From contig CM060950.1 in NCBI GenBank assembly GCA_030765055.1, positions 14,109,806-14,173,805 of the forward strand: a DNA stretch of 64,000 nucleotides, written 5' to 3'. Source of the stretch: Mantis religiosa (Eukaryota; Arthropoda; Insecta; Mantodea; Mantidae). Shown here one piece after another: positions 21,131 through 31,229 of the stretch (within the stretch, counting starts at the first letter, position 1; each line of letters begins with the position of its first letter). The notes under the pieces are model-generated. The model was not told the DNA's origin, did no database searches, and was given only the letters and a program-made list of their open reading frames with translations. The position numbers and the translations under genes were made by a program.

Positions 21131-21241
21131 TCCTTCGAGAAAAAGGGAAAAGAAACCATCAGCTCTCTCAACTCTCTTCCAACACACATGGTAAGGGTAG
21201 TGTTTTGCAGTGTGTTCATTCTTAGTTTTGTTGTTACAAGT

Positions 21242-21345
21242 AATCAATCCCGAGTATGGCATTGAATTTTTCAGTCTGGCTCTACCCCTTCATAGTGCAT
21301 CCTACACACGGCTAGTGTGAAAGAACAATTAATTTCCATTAAACT
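21242..21345 (+). repeat. tRNA-SINE 3' part
   Basis: Starts in the acceptor-side TATGGCATTGAATTTTTCAG and ends GAAAGAACAATTAATTTCC, the tail of the SINE family described at 25536-26392. Confidence 0.7.
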
Positions 21346-21689
21346 ACAATTATTTTAAGTTGAAAATATAGGACATAATACATATCAACCTATTATTACT
21401 TATACTTCATTCTATATCATTCCTTTATTATAAACCTGTGTGACTATTTAATTTCTTTGTATTCAAACACAGCCCTCTGTAAGACGGAAACCTGTGTACA
21501 TGGAAAGTAAATTCTTGAACGATCACGATCTGTTTTAGACAAGTTTTACTGTAGCATAAATGAGCCCACATATTAAGTCAAATAGTTATTAAACAAATTT
21601 AAAGCAAAAATTCAAAAAGCTCTTTAGACCTACTACAAGAATTAAAGATATAGAATTAGACCATGACAAATTGATTGTAAAAGCTATTT

Positions 21690-22760
21690 GTAGTTGGTTT
21701 ATTGAGACTATTTTGGAGCATTTGTTTTTTACTGTGCTTCTATTTTCTTCATTAGTGTTTGTGTAGCAATTTGGATGTCAGCAATATAATCTTCAACGGT
21801 AAATGTGCAGAATAGGTGCGCAGTTATGTTGGTACGGAACGACGTCAGGAAAACAAGTTGTTGCTAACTACGGCGCTCCGATATACGCAAAAACAGCGGA
21901 GCGATGCCAACACATTGGGTTTATTATAAACTAGCAACAATAATGGGAATAGTGCGTAATAAGCTTTGTTTATTATTATAATTATATTATGTAATTATAA
22001 TTAATAATAATCAACTCTGGCAGTGATCCACCAATCTTTACGTCAGTTTATTTGGGTATTACAGTATCGCTGGTTTACTTACGTAATGTTGACTATTCCA
22101 AAACTTTGTGCTAGATTCCTCTAAGTTTTTAAATAATTATGATAATAGTAAGAATATAATTATATAATAATGATAACTGGCAATGATCCACAAATCTTTG
22201 CTTCGCGTATTACAGTATCGCTGGTTTGCTTAAGTAATTTTGGTATTTTCCGCGGTAGCATGCTCTGGAATTTGACAACGTCCGAGCTATGACGTTAGAG
22301 CCACGATATTCCTTCGCACCTTTTCTGCACTTTCACACATTGTTTGGACGACCTTTGAGGTTATGTTTGGCTTTTCCAAAAGTGCTTGCTTTCCGGCATA
22401 AATTTTTAAGTTTAATTTTTAAATTTGCTGTTTTGCTCTTCATTTTTCTGTTAATATATTCAAATAAATTGATTTCAAATTTTTCCAAACTATATTTCCC
22501 AATGTTTTGCTAAGTTTTTGATGCAAATTGTACAATTCTATTTCTACCGTATTTCTACTTCCGTAATGTTTGTTCTTTTCTACTTCAAACACTTATTTCT
22601 CTGTTACTTTTTGAAGTGTACTATTTTTATCACATTTCACTACTTTTCTGACGAAATTAGGCACTACCTTTTGCTTGATACACATTGATAAACCTATGTC
22701 AGCTGCAATTCTCCTTTTTTCTTGTAATTTTGCGAAAAGTTTATTTCATGCTTGTCTTCC
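21690..22760 (-). mobile_element. PLE family VI remnant with replaced interior
   Basis: 21690-21805 matches the ends and N-terminal RT region of the PLE at 26806-29102 (CTATTTGTAGTTGGTTTATT; GTGTAGCAATTTGGATGTCA), and 22350-22760 matches its 5' part (AAAGTGCTTGCTTTCCGGCA; ATGTCAGCTGCAATTCTCC). Between them, 21806-22350 is unrelated sequence, so the RT and endonuclease are absent. Confidence 0.7.
22010..22250 (+). repeat. Diverged direct repeat, about 160 bp apart
   Basis: TGGCARTGATCCAC-AATCTTT...TATTACAGTATCGCTGG occurs at about 22018 and 22178, separated by AT-rich sequence. Confidence 0.65.
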
Positions 22761-23269
22761 AATAATAAAAATACAGATCCTACCTTATTTGTATCATTTT
22801 TTCGGTATTTGTTCCACATTTTAACCGCCAATTTCTTATTCCACAAACGGACACTACAAATCGGAATTCACGCACGCACAAAAAGCAAAGAAGGTTCTCC
22901 AGCGGAAGCTACACAAAATTAAACTGACAACACGGTGTTGAATAGGGTAGCCAAGCCTAGCAGCTACAGCGGTGATTGGCGCTAGCAGTTCTAACTTCCT
23001 GGCCATGAAACCGGATGTACGGACCCCCAGTACTACCAACAGAAGCAGTTAGCGCGCGCAAACGGTGTATTGTATTTCATCCTTTGGAACATAATACAAA
23101 TTTTATTTTATTTATCTGCCGTAGGAGTCAGCCAGACTCAAATGTTATAGGACACGTCAGTTCCAGATACAAAGATAAATATAAAAAGTTACATAAAACT
23201 AAAAACTGTAACAGATACAGGATCCGACAAACGTCTAAAGTAGAGAAGGAAATAAAACAAAATATATAA
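22761..23269. other. No recognisable gene
   Basis: Includes a locally GC- and CpG-richer patch (22850-23060) with no gene or RNA that I can identify. Confidence 0.35.
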
Positions 23270-24475
23270 AGACCATAGAGAAATGCTATATAAAAGTAAT
23301 TGTTCACAAATGTGGGGTTTACTCCATTTCATGATTTAGGAAATCCTCTACACTATAAAAGTTTCTCTCCATTAAGAAATTAAATAGAGCCCTTTTTAAT
23401 TTTGGTTTGGACCCAATATTCTTATACTCTGTGGTAGTTTATTGAATAAATGCAGACCAGCATATGTGAAGCATACAATTTGGTTCTATGCAAATTAATA
23501 AATAGATTGTTCTTTGCTCTAGTATCATGTGTATGAACTTCTGCATTTATTTTGCATGAATTTAGGGTTTCATTCATATAGTTAAGTGTTTCATATATAT
23601 GTACATACATGGCAAAGACAAAATTTTAAATGTTCTAAAGTATGGTTTGCAACTAGTTTTGTTTGTGACATTAGCCATAATCCGTATTACTTTCTTTTGC
23701 ATCCTAAAAACCTTAATGCTATTTTTTGAATTTCCCCAGAAGATTATCCCATATGTTATCAGACTATGAATGTATACAAAATATGCCACTCTAAGAATAT
23801 GTTCACTTGATATAAATTTTATTGACCTTACTAAGATGCACATTTTACTGAGTCTGTTAGTGGGACTATCAATATGCATTTCCCAACTCAAGTTCTCATC
23901 TAGTAACAAACCCAGAAATTTGTTTATTTTAACATATTTTATCTCATCTTGCCCCAACGTAATTTTTGGATGTATAACGTTCTTATTAAATTTACTATGG
24001 AAGCTTATTGCTGCTGTTTTCTCTTTACTTAACAGTAACAAGTTTTTATTGAACCATTCCTGAATATATTTCAATGTGCTGTCTATATGTAAATTCACAT
24101 TATTTACATTTGCCCCTGTTAAGAAAATACTCGTATCATCTGCAAAAAGTGTTATGCTCACATTCGCCATACTATTTACGTTGTTAGCTAAGTCATTTAT
24201 GTACAGTATAAATAACAGAGGCCCGAGAATAGATCCCTGGGGTACACCATATTTTATGTTTTTGAAACCTGACAGTTCTGTTTTAATTTCATTGGTTTTA
24301 GTATCAAAATATTCAATTTCTACACACTGTTTCCTATTTTCAAGATATGACTTAAACCAACTTAATGCTAGGCCTCTCACACCATATACAGATAAATTTT
24401 CAACTAGCAATGTATGATCTATTGTGTGAAATAAATATTTGAATAGAGTGTTGTAATGAATATCTTGCATGATAA
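23270..24475 (-). mobile_element. 5'-truncated CR1/Jockey-like LINE
   Basis: Minus-strand LINE truncated within RT motif A at about 24430 and running through RT, thumb and C-terminus to about 23270. The body lacks an endonuclease. A Lys/Arg-rich open stretch just left of its 3' end (23100-23270) was not assigned. Confidence 0.8.
23574..24470 (-). pseudogene. LINE reverse transcriptase, 298 codons open
   Basis: One of the best preserved RTs in the window. Starts inside motif A (HTIDHTLLVENLSVYGVRG), then WFKSYLENRKQCVEI, motif B YGVPQGSILGPLLFILYIND, motif C TLFADDTSIFL with both catalytic Asp residues, thumb KFLGLLLDENLSWEMHI and ITYGIIFWGNSKNSIKVF. It is open without stops, but the N-terminal half is missing, so no active enzyme is expected. 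The last part continues out of frame to about 23300. Confidence 0.9.
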
Positions 24476-24639
24476 TGAAATTGCAAGTTGGATTTCAGTA
24501 TTTTAAAGCTAATATGATCCTACACTTTCATTCTAAAGATAATTTTGAGAATATGTTTTCAATTGCTCAGTTCTGTATGATGGTACTATTAACCTTCCTC
24601 CTCCACCTCCTGCAATCACAATATGTTTTGTCGCAGCCT

Positions 24640-24840
24640 GGGACTCAAGTACTTACGATAGTAAGTCGCCACAAATGACGTATCTCGAATGCGAGAGCCT
24701 CTAGTGGATTACGAGTCAATTGGAAATTTAATGTCATGACGGCAAACTGGCCATGGTAGCTCAATGGGTAAGAGTGACTGGACGGAAACCAGGAGATCCG
24801 TGGTTCAAATACCAGCCATGGCATTGAATTTTTCATGGCG
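24640..24840 (+). repeat. tRNA-derived SINE with half fold-back
   Basis: GGCCATGGTAGCTCAATGGG is acceptor and D-arm-like, CTGG...CCAG is an anticodon-like stem, GTGGTTCAAATACCAG is a T-arm/B box, and GCCATGGCATTGAATTTTT is the 3' side. It is preceded by CGAATGCGAGAGCCTCTAG, one arm of the fold-back seen at 54748-54907. It is tRNA-like but is a repeat family, not a tRNA gene. Confidence 0.75.
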
Positions 24841-24869
24841 ACTATCAGTTTGCAATCCTTTAATCATAG

Positions 24870-25539
24870 TGAAATCTTAAAAGTCGACCATCACAATATT
24901 AGGGGACTTAAAAGCAAATACATAGAATTCCAACTTCTTCCAGATCAAAATAACCCCCATGTTATATGTGTCTGACCATCACTTAAAACAGCAATTCTCA
25001 GCATTGTTAATGCATGAGTATTATTTAGGAGCAGAATATTCACATAAATGTCTAGAAGATGGGGGAGTATGTATTTATGTAAAACAAGGAATAGCAAGCA
25101 AAATCGTTAATGTTTCCCAGCTTTCTTTCAAACAGGACATTGAGGTATGCGCTATCCAACTAAAAATTAGAAAGAGTAACATAACTTATTAGTTTATACC
25201 GATCCCTAGGTGGTAACTATGAAAAATTCCTGGGAAAGCTTGATAAATTATTACATTCCATGTATAGACCAAACAAAGAAATAATATGTGGCGATGTAAA
25301 TGCAGATTTCCTAGTACCTAGTTCACGAAAGAATCAGCTTATAGATATACTGGACACGTATAATATAATGCATACTGTAGATTTCCCCACAAGAATAGCT
25401 AACACATCACAAACAGCCATAGATAATATATTTGTGAGTGAAAGCTTACTCAAAGACTCAACAATATCTCCCCTAATTAATGAGTTATCAGCTCATGATG
25501 CACAGTTAATCAATATAAACAATATAAGTTACTAATTGT
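24870..25539 (+). pseudogene. LINE APE-type endonuclease domain
   Basis: Encodes the apurinic-like endonuclease that nicks target DNA for LINE insertion. Seen: HHNIRGLKSKYIEFQLLPDQ (N-terminal strand), NPHVICVSDHHLK (the usual E of TEHHL is D), GGVCIYVKQGIASKIVNV, DIEVCAIQLKIRK, then in other frames the YR-P-GN region, ICGDVNADFL (catalytic GDFN-like) and the late SHDAQL-like end. Frameshifts near 25195 and 25260 break it. Confidence 0.85.
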
Positions 25540-26392
25540 TCTTTCACACTAGCTGTGTGTAGGATGCACTATGAAAGGGTACAGCCAGACTGAAAAATTC
25601 AGTGCCATAGCCGGTATTTGAGCTACAGATCTTCTCATCTCCGTCCAGCCGCTCTAAACCATTGAGTTACTATGGCCAACATGCCAACAGACATTAAATT
25701 CTCCAACTGAGTCGTGTCTTTCCCGGTAAACCACTAGGAGTTCTCATAAACACATGAGATAACTACCTTAATGGCGACTTACTATGCTGTAAGTACTTTA
25801 AGCCCGGGCTTTATAGTTAACCACTATTAGGTCAATTAATAGAAATTAATTGTTCTTTCACACTAGCCGTGTGTAGGACGCATTATGAAAGGGTACAGCC
25901 AGACTGAAAAATTCAATGCCATAGCTGGAGAATTTAATGTCATGTTGGCACGTTGGCGATAGTAGCTCAATGGTTTAGTGCGGCTGGACGGAGACCGGGA
26001 GATCTGTGGTTCAAATCCCGGCTATGGCATTGAATTTTTCAGTCTGGCTCTACCCTTTCATAGTGCGTCCTACACACGGCTAGTGTGAAAGAACAATTAA
26101 TTTCATTTAATTGACCTAATAGTGGTCCGAACTATAAAGCCCGGGCCTTAAAGTAGTTACAGCATAGTAAGTTGCCAATAAGGTAGTTGTCTCTGTGTGT
26201 ATGAGAACTCCTAGTGATTTACCAGAAAAAACACGAGTCAGTTGGAGAATTTAATGTTATGTTGGCATGTTGGACGTAGTAGCTCAATGGTTTAGAGTGG
26301 CTGAACGGAGACCAGAAGATCAGTGGTTCAAATCCCAGCTATGGCATTGAATTTTTCAGTCTGGCTGTACCCTTTCAATATAATAGTTAAAC
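25536..26392. repeat. 857-bp palindrome of tRNA-SINE units
   Basis: Each arm holds two tRNA-like heads (TAGCTCAATGGTTTAG-type D arm, TGGTTCAAATCCC B box) with the tail GGCATTGAATTTTTCAGTCT and the end TAGTGTGAAAGAACAATTAA, joined by a linker containing AAGCCCGGGC and CTTACTATGCTGTAAG-like sequence. The centre is near 25935. It interrupts the LINE endonuclease. Confidence 0.8.
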
Positions 26393-26800
26393 CAAAAAAT
26401 GAAGAATGTACATATAAGTTTTGAAAATATAAATAGAGTCTAACTAGCTTCCCATAATCACTACAGAAGGAATCATGAAGTGATGTGCACTTCACTATTA
26501 ATATAAATGAGGCATTCAACAACTTTTTGCGAACTATTACTAACCATTCTGAATCATGCTTTCACCGCAAAAATTACCATACAGGTAATCAACCACTTGA
26601 ATGGATCACAATAGGTACTAAGACGTCATGTATACAAAAAAGAAAAATATATTGTATGATTAGGAATAGGGATGCCAACTTAATTTCTCACTAAAATCTA
26701 CTGCAAAATCCTGAAAAAGATAACTGGTCAAGCTAAAGAGAGATACTACCAAAAGGTTATGAATAATTCAAATAAAATAGAAACTACTTGGGATATCTCA
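26393..26800 (+). pseudogene. LINE linker between endonuclease and RT
   Basis: Continues the LINE: FTININEAFNNFLRTITNHS, GNQPLEWITIGTKTSCIQKR and, in other frames, a KKITGQAKERYYQK-like stretch and KIETTWDI. This order is standard for the segment just before RT in CR1/Jockey-like LINEs. Cut at about 26805 by a PLE. Confidence 0.8.
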
Positions 26801-26848
26801 GAAACTATTTGTAGTTGGTTTATTAATACTCGTCACTTGTTTATTTAT

Positions 26849-26890
26849 GAGAGACTAGTTTCAAAGGCATTCGCCTCCATTTTCAATCTC
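26849..26890 (-). ncRNA. Hammerhead-like motif, family VI
   Basis: Stem I GAGA/UCUC; box 1 UUGAAAA (two changes from CUGANGA); stem II AGGC/GCCU with loop GAAU; box 2 GAAA; stem III ACUAGU; site C opposite 26853. Stems are well formed but box 1 is degenerate. Confidence 0.65.
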
Positions 26891-27155
26891 TTTCCAACTG
26901 GCATATGTTGTTGTCTGCTCTCTCTCTGGTGGTGGAACTATGAACTTCTGCTGACTTATCTTCTTGTTTCAATCTGATGTTTCTAAAGTGCTCTTTGACT
27001 CTGGTTTTTAGATATCTTTTAGTTTGACCAATGTAGCATTTTTCACAATTCTTACAACTTATCTGGTATATTTCGGATCTGTTAACTGATGGGATTTCAT
27101 CTTTTGTTTTTGAATTTAGCAATTTTAAAATTGAGTGTCTATTAGTAGGTGCCAA
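26883..27155 (-). pseudogene. PLE GIY-YIG endonuclease
   Basis: Shows EIYQISCKNCEKCYIGQTKR: the IYQ and YIG halves of GIY-YIG with the interposed Cys pair that marks PLE endonucleases, then LKTRVKEHFRNIRLKQEDKS. After KSAEV the conserved HFW-ENHNI part is lost, replaced by unrelated residues at about 26950, and the C-terminal third is missing. Confidence 0.88.
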
Positions 27156-27398
27156 GGTGATATTTTGTTCCTTGAAGATCTTTTTAAATTTATTAAATAT
27201 TTTTGGGTGATATGTGAATGAACTGAATATGCTGTTGCTTTCTTTTTCTTGTAAATGTGGTTGCTTCCTTAATGGTTTTCTTTAGTTTAGCTTTTCTAAT
27301 TTTCTGCAACACCAAACTTTTGTTGTATCCATTTTCTTCTGTTATGTGTAGTATTGTTTTTTGTTCTTTGAAATATTCTTTCTCCATGGGTATGTTGA

Positions 27399-27881
27399 CT
27401 AGTCTGTGTGTAAGGCTGTTATTATTGCCTGGTTAAGTGTAATTGGGTTGTGGCTATTATTTTTTATGTAATTTTCTGAATGTGTTGGTTTCCTGTAAAT
27501 TCCAAATTTTATTTTTGTGTCATTCCTGATGATATTTAGATCCAAGAAAGAGAGTTGTCCATTGGTTTCCTTTTCTATAGTGAATTTTATAGTCCTTTCT
27601 TGCAGATTGAGTAATTTTAATGCATCTTCTAAATGTTTATTCGGTACAATTGCAAAGATGTCGTCAACATATCTGTACCAAACTTTGAAGATCAATGGGA
27701 AGGACTTTTTGATTTGTGTTTCAAATGCACTCATAAATAAATTAGCCAAAAAAGGTGAAAGTGGATTGCCCATTGATAACCCTGATTTCTGCTTGTAGAG
27801 TTTTCCATTAAAGCTGAAGAAGTTTTGTTCAATGCATATTTTTGTTAGAGAAATGTATTCTTTTGCTTCTATTGCTTCCAT
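27399..27881 (-). pseudogene. PLE reverse transcriptase, palm and thumb
   Basis: Contains motif B SGLSMGNPLSPFLANLFMS and motif C WYRYVDDIFAIVP with the intact YVDD catalytic pair, then LSFLDLNIIRNDTKIKFGIY and RKPTHSENYIKNNSHNP, the conserved thumb of PLE RTs. The catalytic residues visible here are intact, but frameshifts on either side separate it from the fingers and the endonuclease. Confidence 0.92.
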
Positions 27882-27975
27882 TTCTATTGTAGTTAGCCAC
27901 TTTTTTAATACAGTCTGTAATTTTTCTGTTGGTATGCTTGGAAATCAAGATGTGACATCAAATGAAACCAGTCGG

Positions 27976-28602
27976 TCATTTTTGTCCAAATTTATATCTT
28001 TGAATTTTCCTACTAAATCTAAAGAGTTTTTTAAATTTGCACTTTCGAATTTTGGGAAACTTAAATTTATTTAGCAACCATTTGGCCAAATTATATGTGG
28101 GTGCATTTATACTACTAGTGATAGGTCTCATGCCTTTCCCTGTTTTATTAACTTTTGGCAGCCCATATACTCTTGGTAATGTTGGGTTATCTACTTTAAT
28201 TTTGTGAAATTCTTTTTTGTTGATTATTTTGCTTTCTTTTAGAGTTTTATTTGTGGTTTCAATGCAGTACTTTAAAGGGTTAGTTTCTACTTTTTGGTAA
28301 TTATTGTCTTCCAACAAATCTTCCATCCTCTTCGTGTAATCTTCTTTTTCCAAAATTACTAGTTTATTTCCCTTGTCTGCTTTAGTATAAATAACTGGTT
28401 TCTTTTTAAGGGCTTTTATAATTTGGCTACTAAAATTAATTTTATTTTCATTTTTAATCTGTTCTACTATTTTGGAGCATTTTTTTTTTTTACTGTAGCT
28501 ATTTTCTTCATTAAGTGTTCGTGTAGCAATTTGGATGTCAGCAATATACTCTTCAATTTGGTTGGAATAGCCTACACATGTTTTTAAACCTAGATTTAGC
28601 AT
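27976..28602 (-). pseudogene. PLE reverse transcriptase, N-terminal half
   Basis: Carries the pre-RT and fingers: KKPVIYTKADKGNKLVILEK (KADKG is typical of PLE RT), LPRVYGLPKVNKTGKGMRPI (the GLPK-HK-G-RPI motif) and NAPTYNLAKWLLNKF. Near 28060 the frame shifts, so the following KNSLDLVGKF-like sequence and motif A (FDVTSL-like, in shifted frame near 27950) are out of phase. The second half follows at 27399-27881. Confidence 0.9.
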
Positions 28603-29102
28603 ATTCAGTTCTGGTTTTGTGAAACTTTGCTTTGATAGGTTAACAACATTGTCTGAATGATCTGTTAGGTTATGTTTGTCTTCTTGCTTTTTCTTTTCAA
28701 AAGTGCTTGCTTTCTGGCATAAATTTAAGTTTATTTTTTAAACTTGCCGTTTTTGTCTTCATTTTTCCATTAAGATATGAAAATAAATTGTTATCGAAAT
28801 TTTCCCAAAATACATGTCCTAATTGTTTGGTAAGTTTTTGATGCAAATGGTACAATTTTATTTCTAATGTATTTCTATTTCTGTAGTGTTTGTTGCTTTC
28901 AACTTCTAGCACTTAGCACTTTTTCTCTGCTGCTTTTTGTTGTCTACTATTTTTATCAAATTTTACTACTTTTCTGATGAAACTAGGCACTACTTTTTTC
29001 TTTATACACATATTTATGAACCTTATGTCAGCTGCAATTTTTCTCTATTTTTTTCTTGTAATTTTCCGAAAAGTTTTATTTAGTGTTTGTTTTCAAACAC
29101 GA

Positions 29103-29562
29103 AATAAAACTTAAGAGGGAAACAGGGAAGAATCACCATAGTCATAACATAATTCTAAAAATAGATATGGAAACTAAAAATTCCAAAACAACAGCTAATA
29201 TATCTAATAATTTTTACTTAAATGTTACAACGAAGCTTAACATTAGTCAAGGAGGTAAAGAAGATGCTATAAAATATTTGAAAGACTTATCACAATGAAC
29301 TTCCAGAATTTAAACCCAAATGTGCTACCCCAGAAGATACAAAAAATCGTCCAATCACTAAAATCAAAAAGTTCAGCAGGCTATGATGAAATATATAGCA
29401 AGGTACTGAAAGTTTGTGCAAAGGTAATTTGGAAACCATTACGCCACTCGTACAATACATCCTTAGAAACTGCAAAGTTTCCAGAAAGATTGAAACATAC
29501 CACTGTGAAACCACTATTTAAAAAAGGTGATAAACATGATCCTTCAAACTATAGATCTATAT
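29103..29562 (+). pseudogene. LINE linker end and RT fingers
   Basis: Starts with RETGKNHHSHNIILKIDMET, completing the linker, then after a frameshift at 29290 IQKIVQSLKSKSSAGYDEIY, KVIWKPLRHSYNTSLETAKF and VKPLFKKGDKHDPSNYRSI, the RT0 to motif-1 region of CR1/Jockey-like RTs. It ends abruptly at an LTR start. Confidence 0.85.
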
Positions 29563-29809
29563 TGTGACTTTGTGGGTTCGTAGAATTAAAAGTCCAAGTT
29601 GCAGAAATTCCAATGTAGAAATACACTTACAGTTGCAGCATTATGTCACATACACCATTACAATCTACCAAAAACCACAATAAAGAGCTCACTTTCCAAA
29701 CACAATTACAACTCTCGTTACGTCTGTTTACAACTGTCCCTTGGTGAGTCACTGCCTCCTTAAATACCTCCACTCATATTACCAGATATTTCCGGAATAT
29801 TCTGTAACA
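29563..29809 (-). repeat. LTR-like repeat, minus orientation
   Basis: The plus strand begins TGTGACTTTGTGGGTTCGTA and ends CTGTAACA. The minus strand thus runs TGTTAC...GTCACA, with a TATTTAAGG TATA-like box. The end sequence matches the LTRs at 58710-59203 and 61956-62326. No matching TSD was found. Confidence 0.6.
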
Positions 29810-30189
29810 AACACGAAATCGATTGCTCTGTAGGACAATCAAGTTTTCACTAGAATGTTCCCAACTTTATCTGTTTTGGCATGCCTTTTATCTCCACGCT
29901 ATTTTTATCTGCTTATGCAGGCTCTTTATCTTTGTGATACAGTATACGTCTGTTATCGCTCTGCGCCAAACCTTTTATGCGCGTTGCTGCGACAATATCA
30001 CTCCTATCAACGTTCTCAAAGATTTTTGAAAAAGTTTTGTTTAATATGTTGCACCATTACTTTGAATATAGTCATTAGAGCTGGATTTGTAAGCACAATG
30101 AAATGGTGAAATAAGCATGCAAATAAGCAAATAAAAAACAAACATTTAATTTTCAACGTATTTTTTTGTACAATCTTTACCTTACGCCT
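29810..30189. other. No recognisable gene
   Basis: Mixed AT-rich sequence; no family recognised. Confidence 0.35.
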
Positions 30190-30660
30190 GTTACAGTACA
30201 CGAGCGTTATCTTGAGATTTTCTTGTATGAAGCTTTTGAGTTTTTCAGTGAAAAATTCTTTATACTGTGCAAAGGATCTCTCAACGTCGCATGACGTTAC
30301 TGGTACATGTAAAAAGCACCACAGTGCTTTTGAGTGAATTGCTCTACAATATATGTTTCTGTACCAAAAACCTTTCTAGAAATTTTGTACAGTGTTCCTT
30401 AATCAGGGCTTTTCATTAATACCTTACTGAGTTTCTCAAAGACAGTTTTAACAATACCGTGAGTCTCTGAAGACAACGTTACTGAAATTTCATCTATCAA
30501 AGAAAGTGAATGCTTCAAGGTATTACTTCGAGCTTCCAACTGCGTTATAATATAAGGTTTTTTGGAGAAGCGCTTATGGATGCCAATATTAGCCAAACAC
30601 TCTTGAGCTGTGGCGATGCTGCTTATATCTTCTGCATCTAAGAAGTACAACACTGGTTTA
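30190..30660 (-). pseudogene. hAT transposase C-terminal remnant
   Basis: The minus strand encodes YFLDAEDISSIATAQECLAN and SLSLIDEISVTLSSETHGIV, and in a second frame PVTSCDVERSFAQYKEFFTE followed by ENLKITLVYCN. The last is the hAT dimerisation motif (usually PxSSxxxERxFS...NL). One frameshift lies near 30400. The catalytic part is absent. Confidence 0.8.
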
Positions 30661-30790
30661 CTTCAATGAAATGTTCTGCGTAGAATGACAGCTTTTAACT
30701 AAAAACCCAATCGAGTTAAAACTGGCTGAGGAGGTAAAGACAAATTTGGAAGGACTTCATGAAATTTTTGAACTCTAATCGGTGACAGTA

Positions 30791-31082
30791 AAGCTACCCG
30801 GGTTCGATCTCACCCTTGGGGTGCAGAATTTAAGTCTTGGGTGTAGGGCCAGTGCCCACTCAGCATTGTGAGGAAAATGAGGACCTTACGCTAAATAAGC
30901 AGCTCTAGTCATGAAAACCCACATTCCAGCTGAGGGATGCCGATATGCTGATCACATCTCCTCTCCGTAACCGTTGGATGATCACCCACCTCTACCTTGC
31001 TTAAGTGGGCGTAAAGCTGGCAGTCAGGTTGGCAGGCCTTGGACCTCTTAGGGCTGTCACGCCATGGTTTATTTATTACTTT
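30791..31082 (+). mobile_element. 5'-truncated tRNA-SINE with TSD
   Basis: Begins just before a B box (CCCGGGTTCGATCTCACC) and runs to a T-rich end. The flanks TAATCGGTGACAGTA and TAATCAGCGACAGTA (30776-30790, 31083-31097) are a 15-bp TSD with two differences. Confidence 0.75.
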
Positions 31083-31229
31083 TAATCAGCGACAGTACAA
31101 ACACTTTCTTTATGCTACAGACAAGAAGATCTATAATAAAACTATAAATAGAAGTATTTATAAACAGTGGAGCTTCATCACTAAAGCCTTTTTAAACCAC
31201 TTCTCAAACTGTGAAAACACTTAAGCTCC

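Larger units (their letters stand above)
26806..29102 (-). mobile_element. Long Penelope-like element, family VI
   Basis: Minus-strand PLE with an N-terminal region (about 28912-28697), RT (28602-27399), linker (27387-27193) and GIY-YIG (27155-26883), ending in a hammerhead at 26849-26890. It is inserted in a LINE; flanking GAAAC repeats suggest a short, diverged TSD. A remnant of the same family is at 21690-22760. Confidence 0.85.
24870..29562 (+). mobile_element. LINE interrupted by SINE palindrome and PLE
   Basis: A CR1/Jockey-like LINE in three pieces in the correct order: endonuclease (24870-25539), the endonuclease-RT linker (26393-26800, with NQPLEWITIGTKTSC and KIETTWDI) and the end of the linker plus RT start (29103-29562). 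The gaps are the SINE palindrome 25536-26392 and the PLE 26806-29102. The LINE stops at 29562 where an LTR begins. Confidence 0.82.

Noticed and set aside
24750..24832. A tRNA gene (cloverleaf-like GGCCATGG...CCATGGC)
   Set aside because: The loop lacks U33, and near-identical copies with a fixed 3' tail occur across the window; this is a SINE family.
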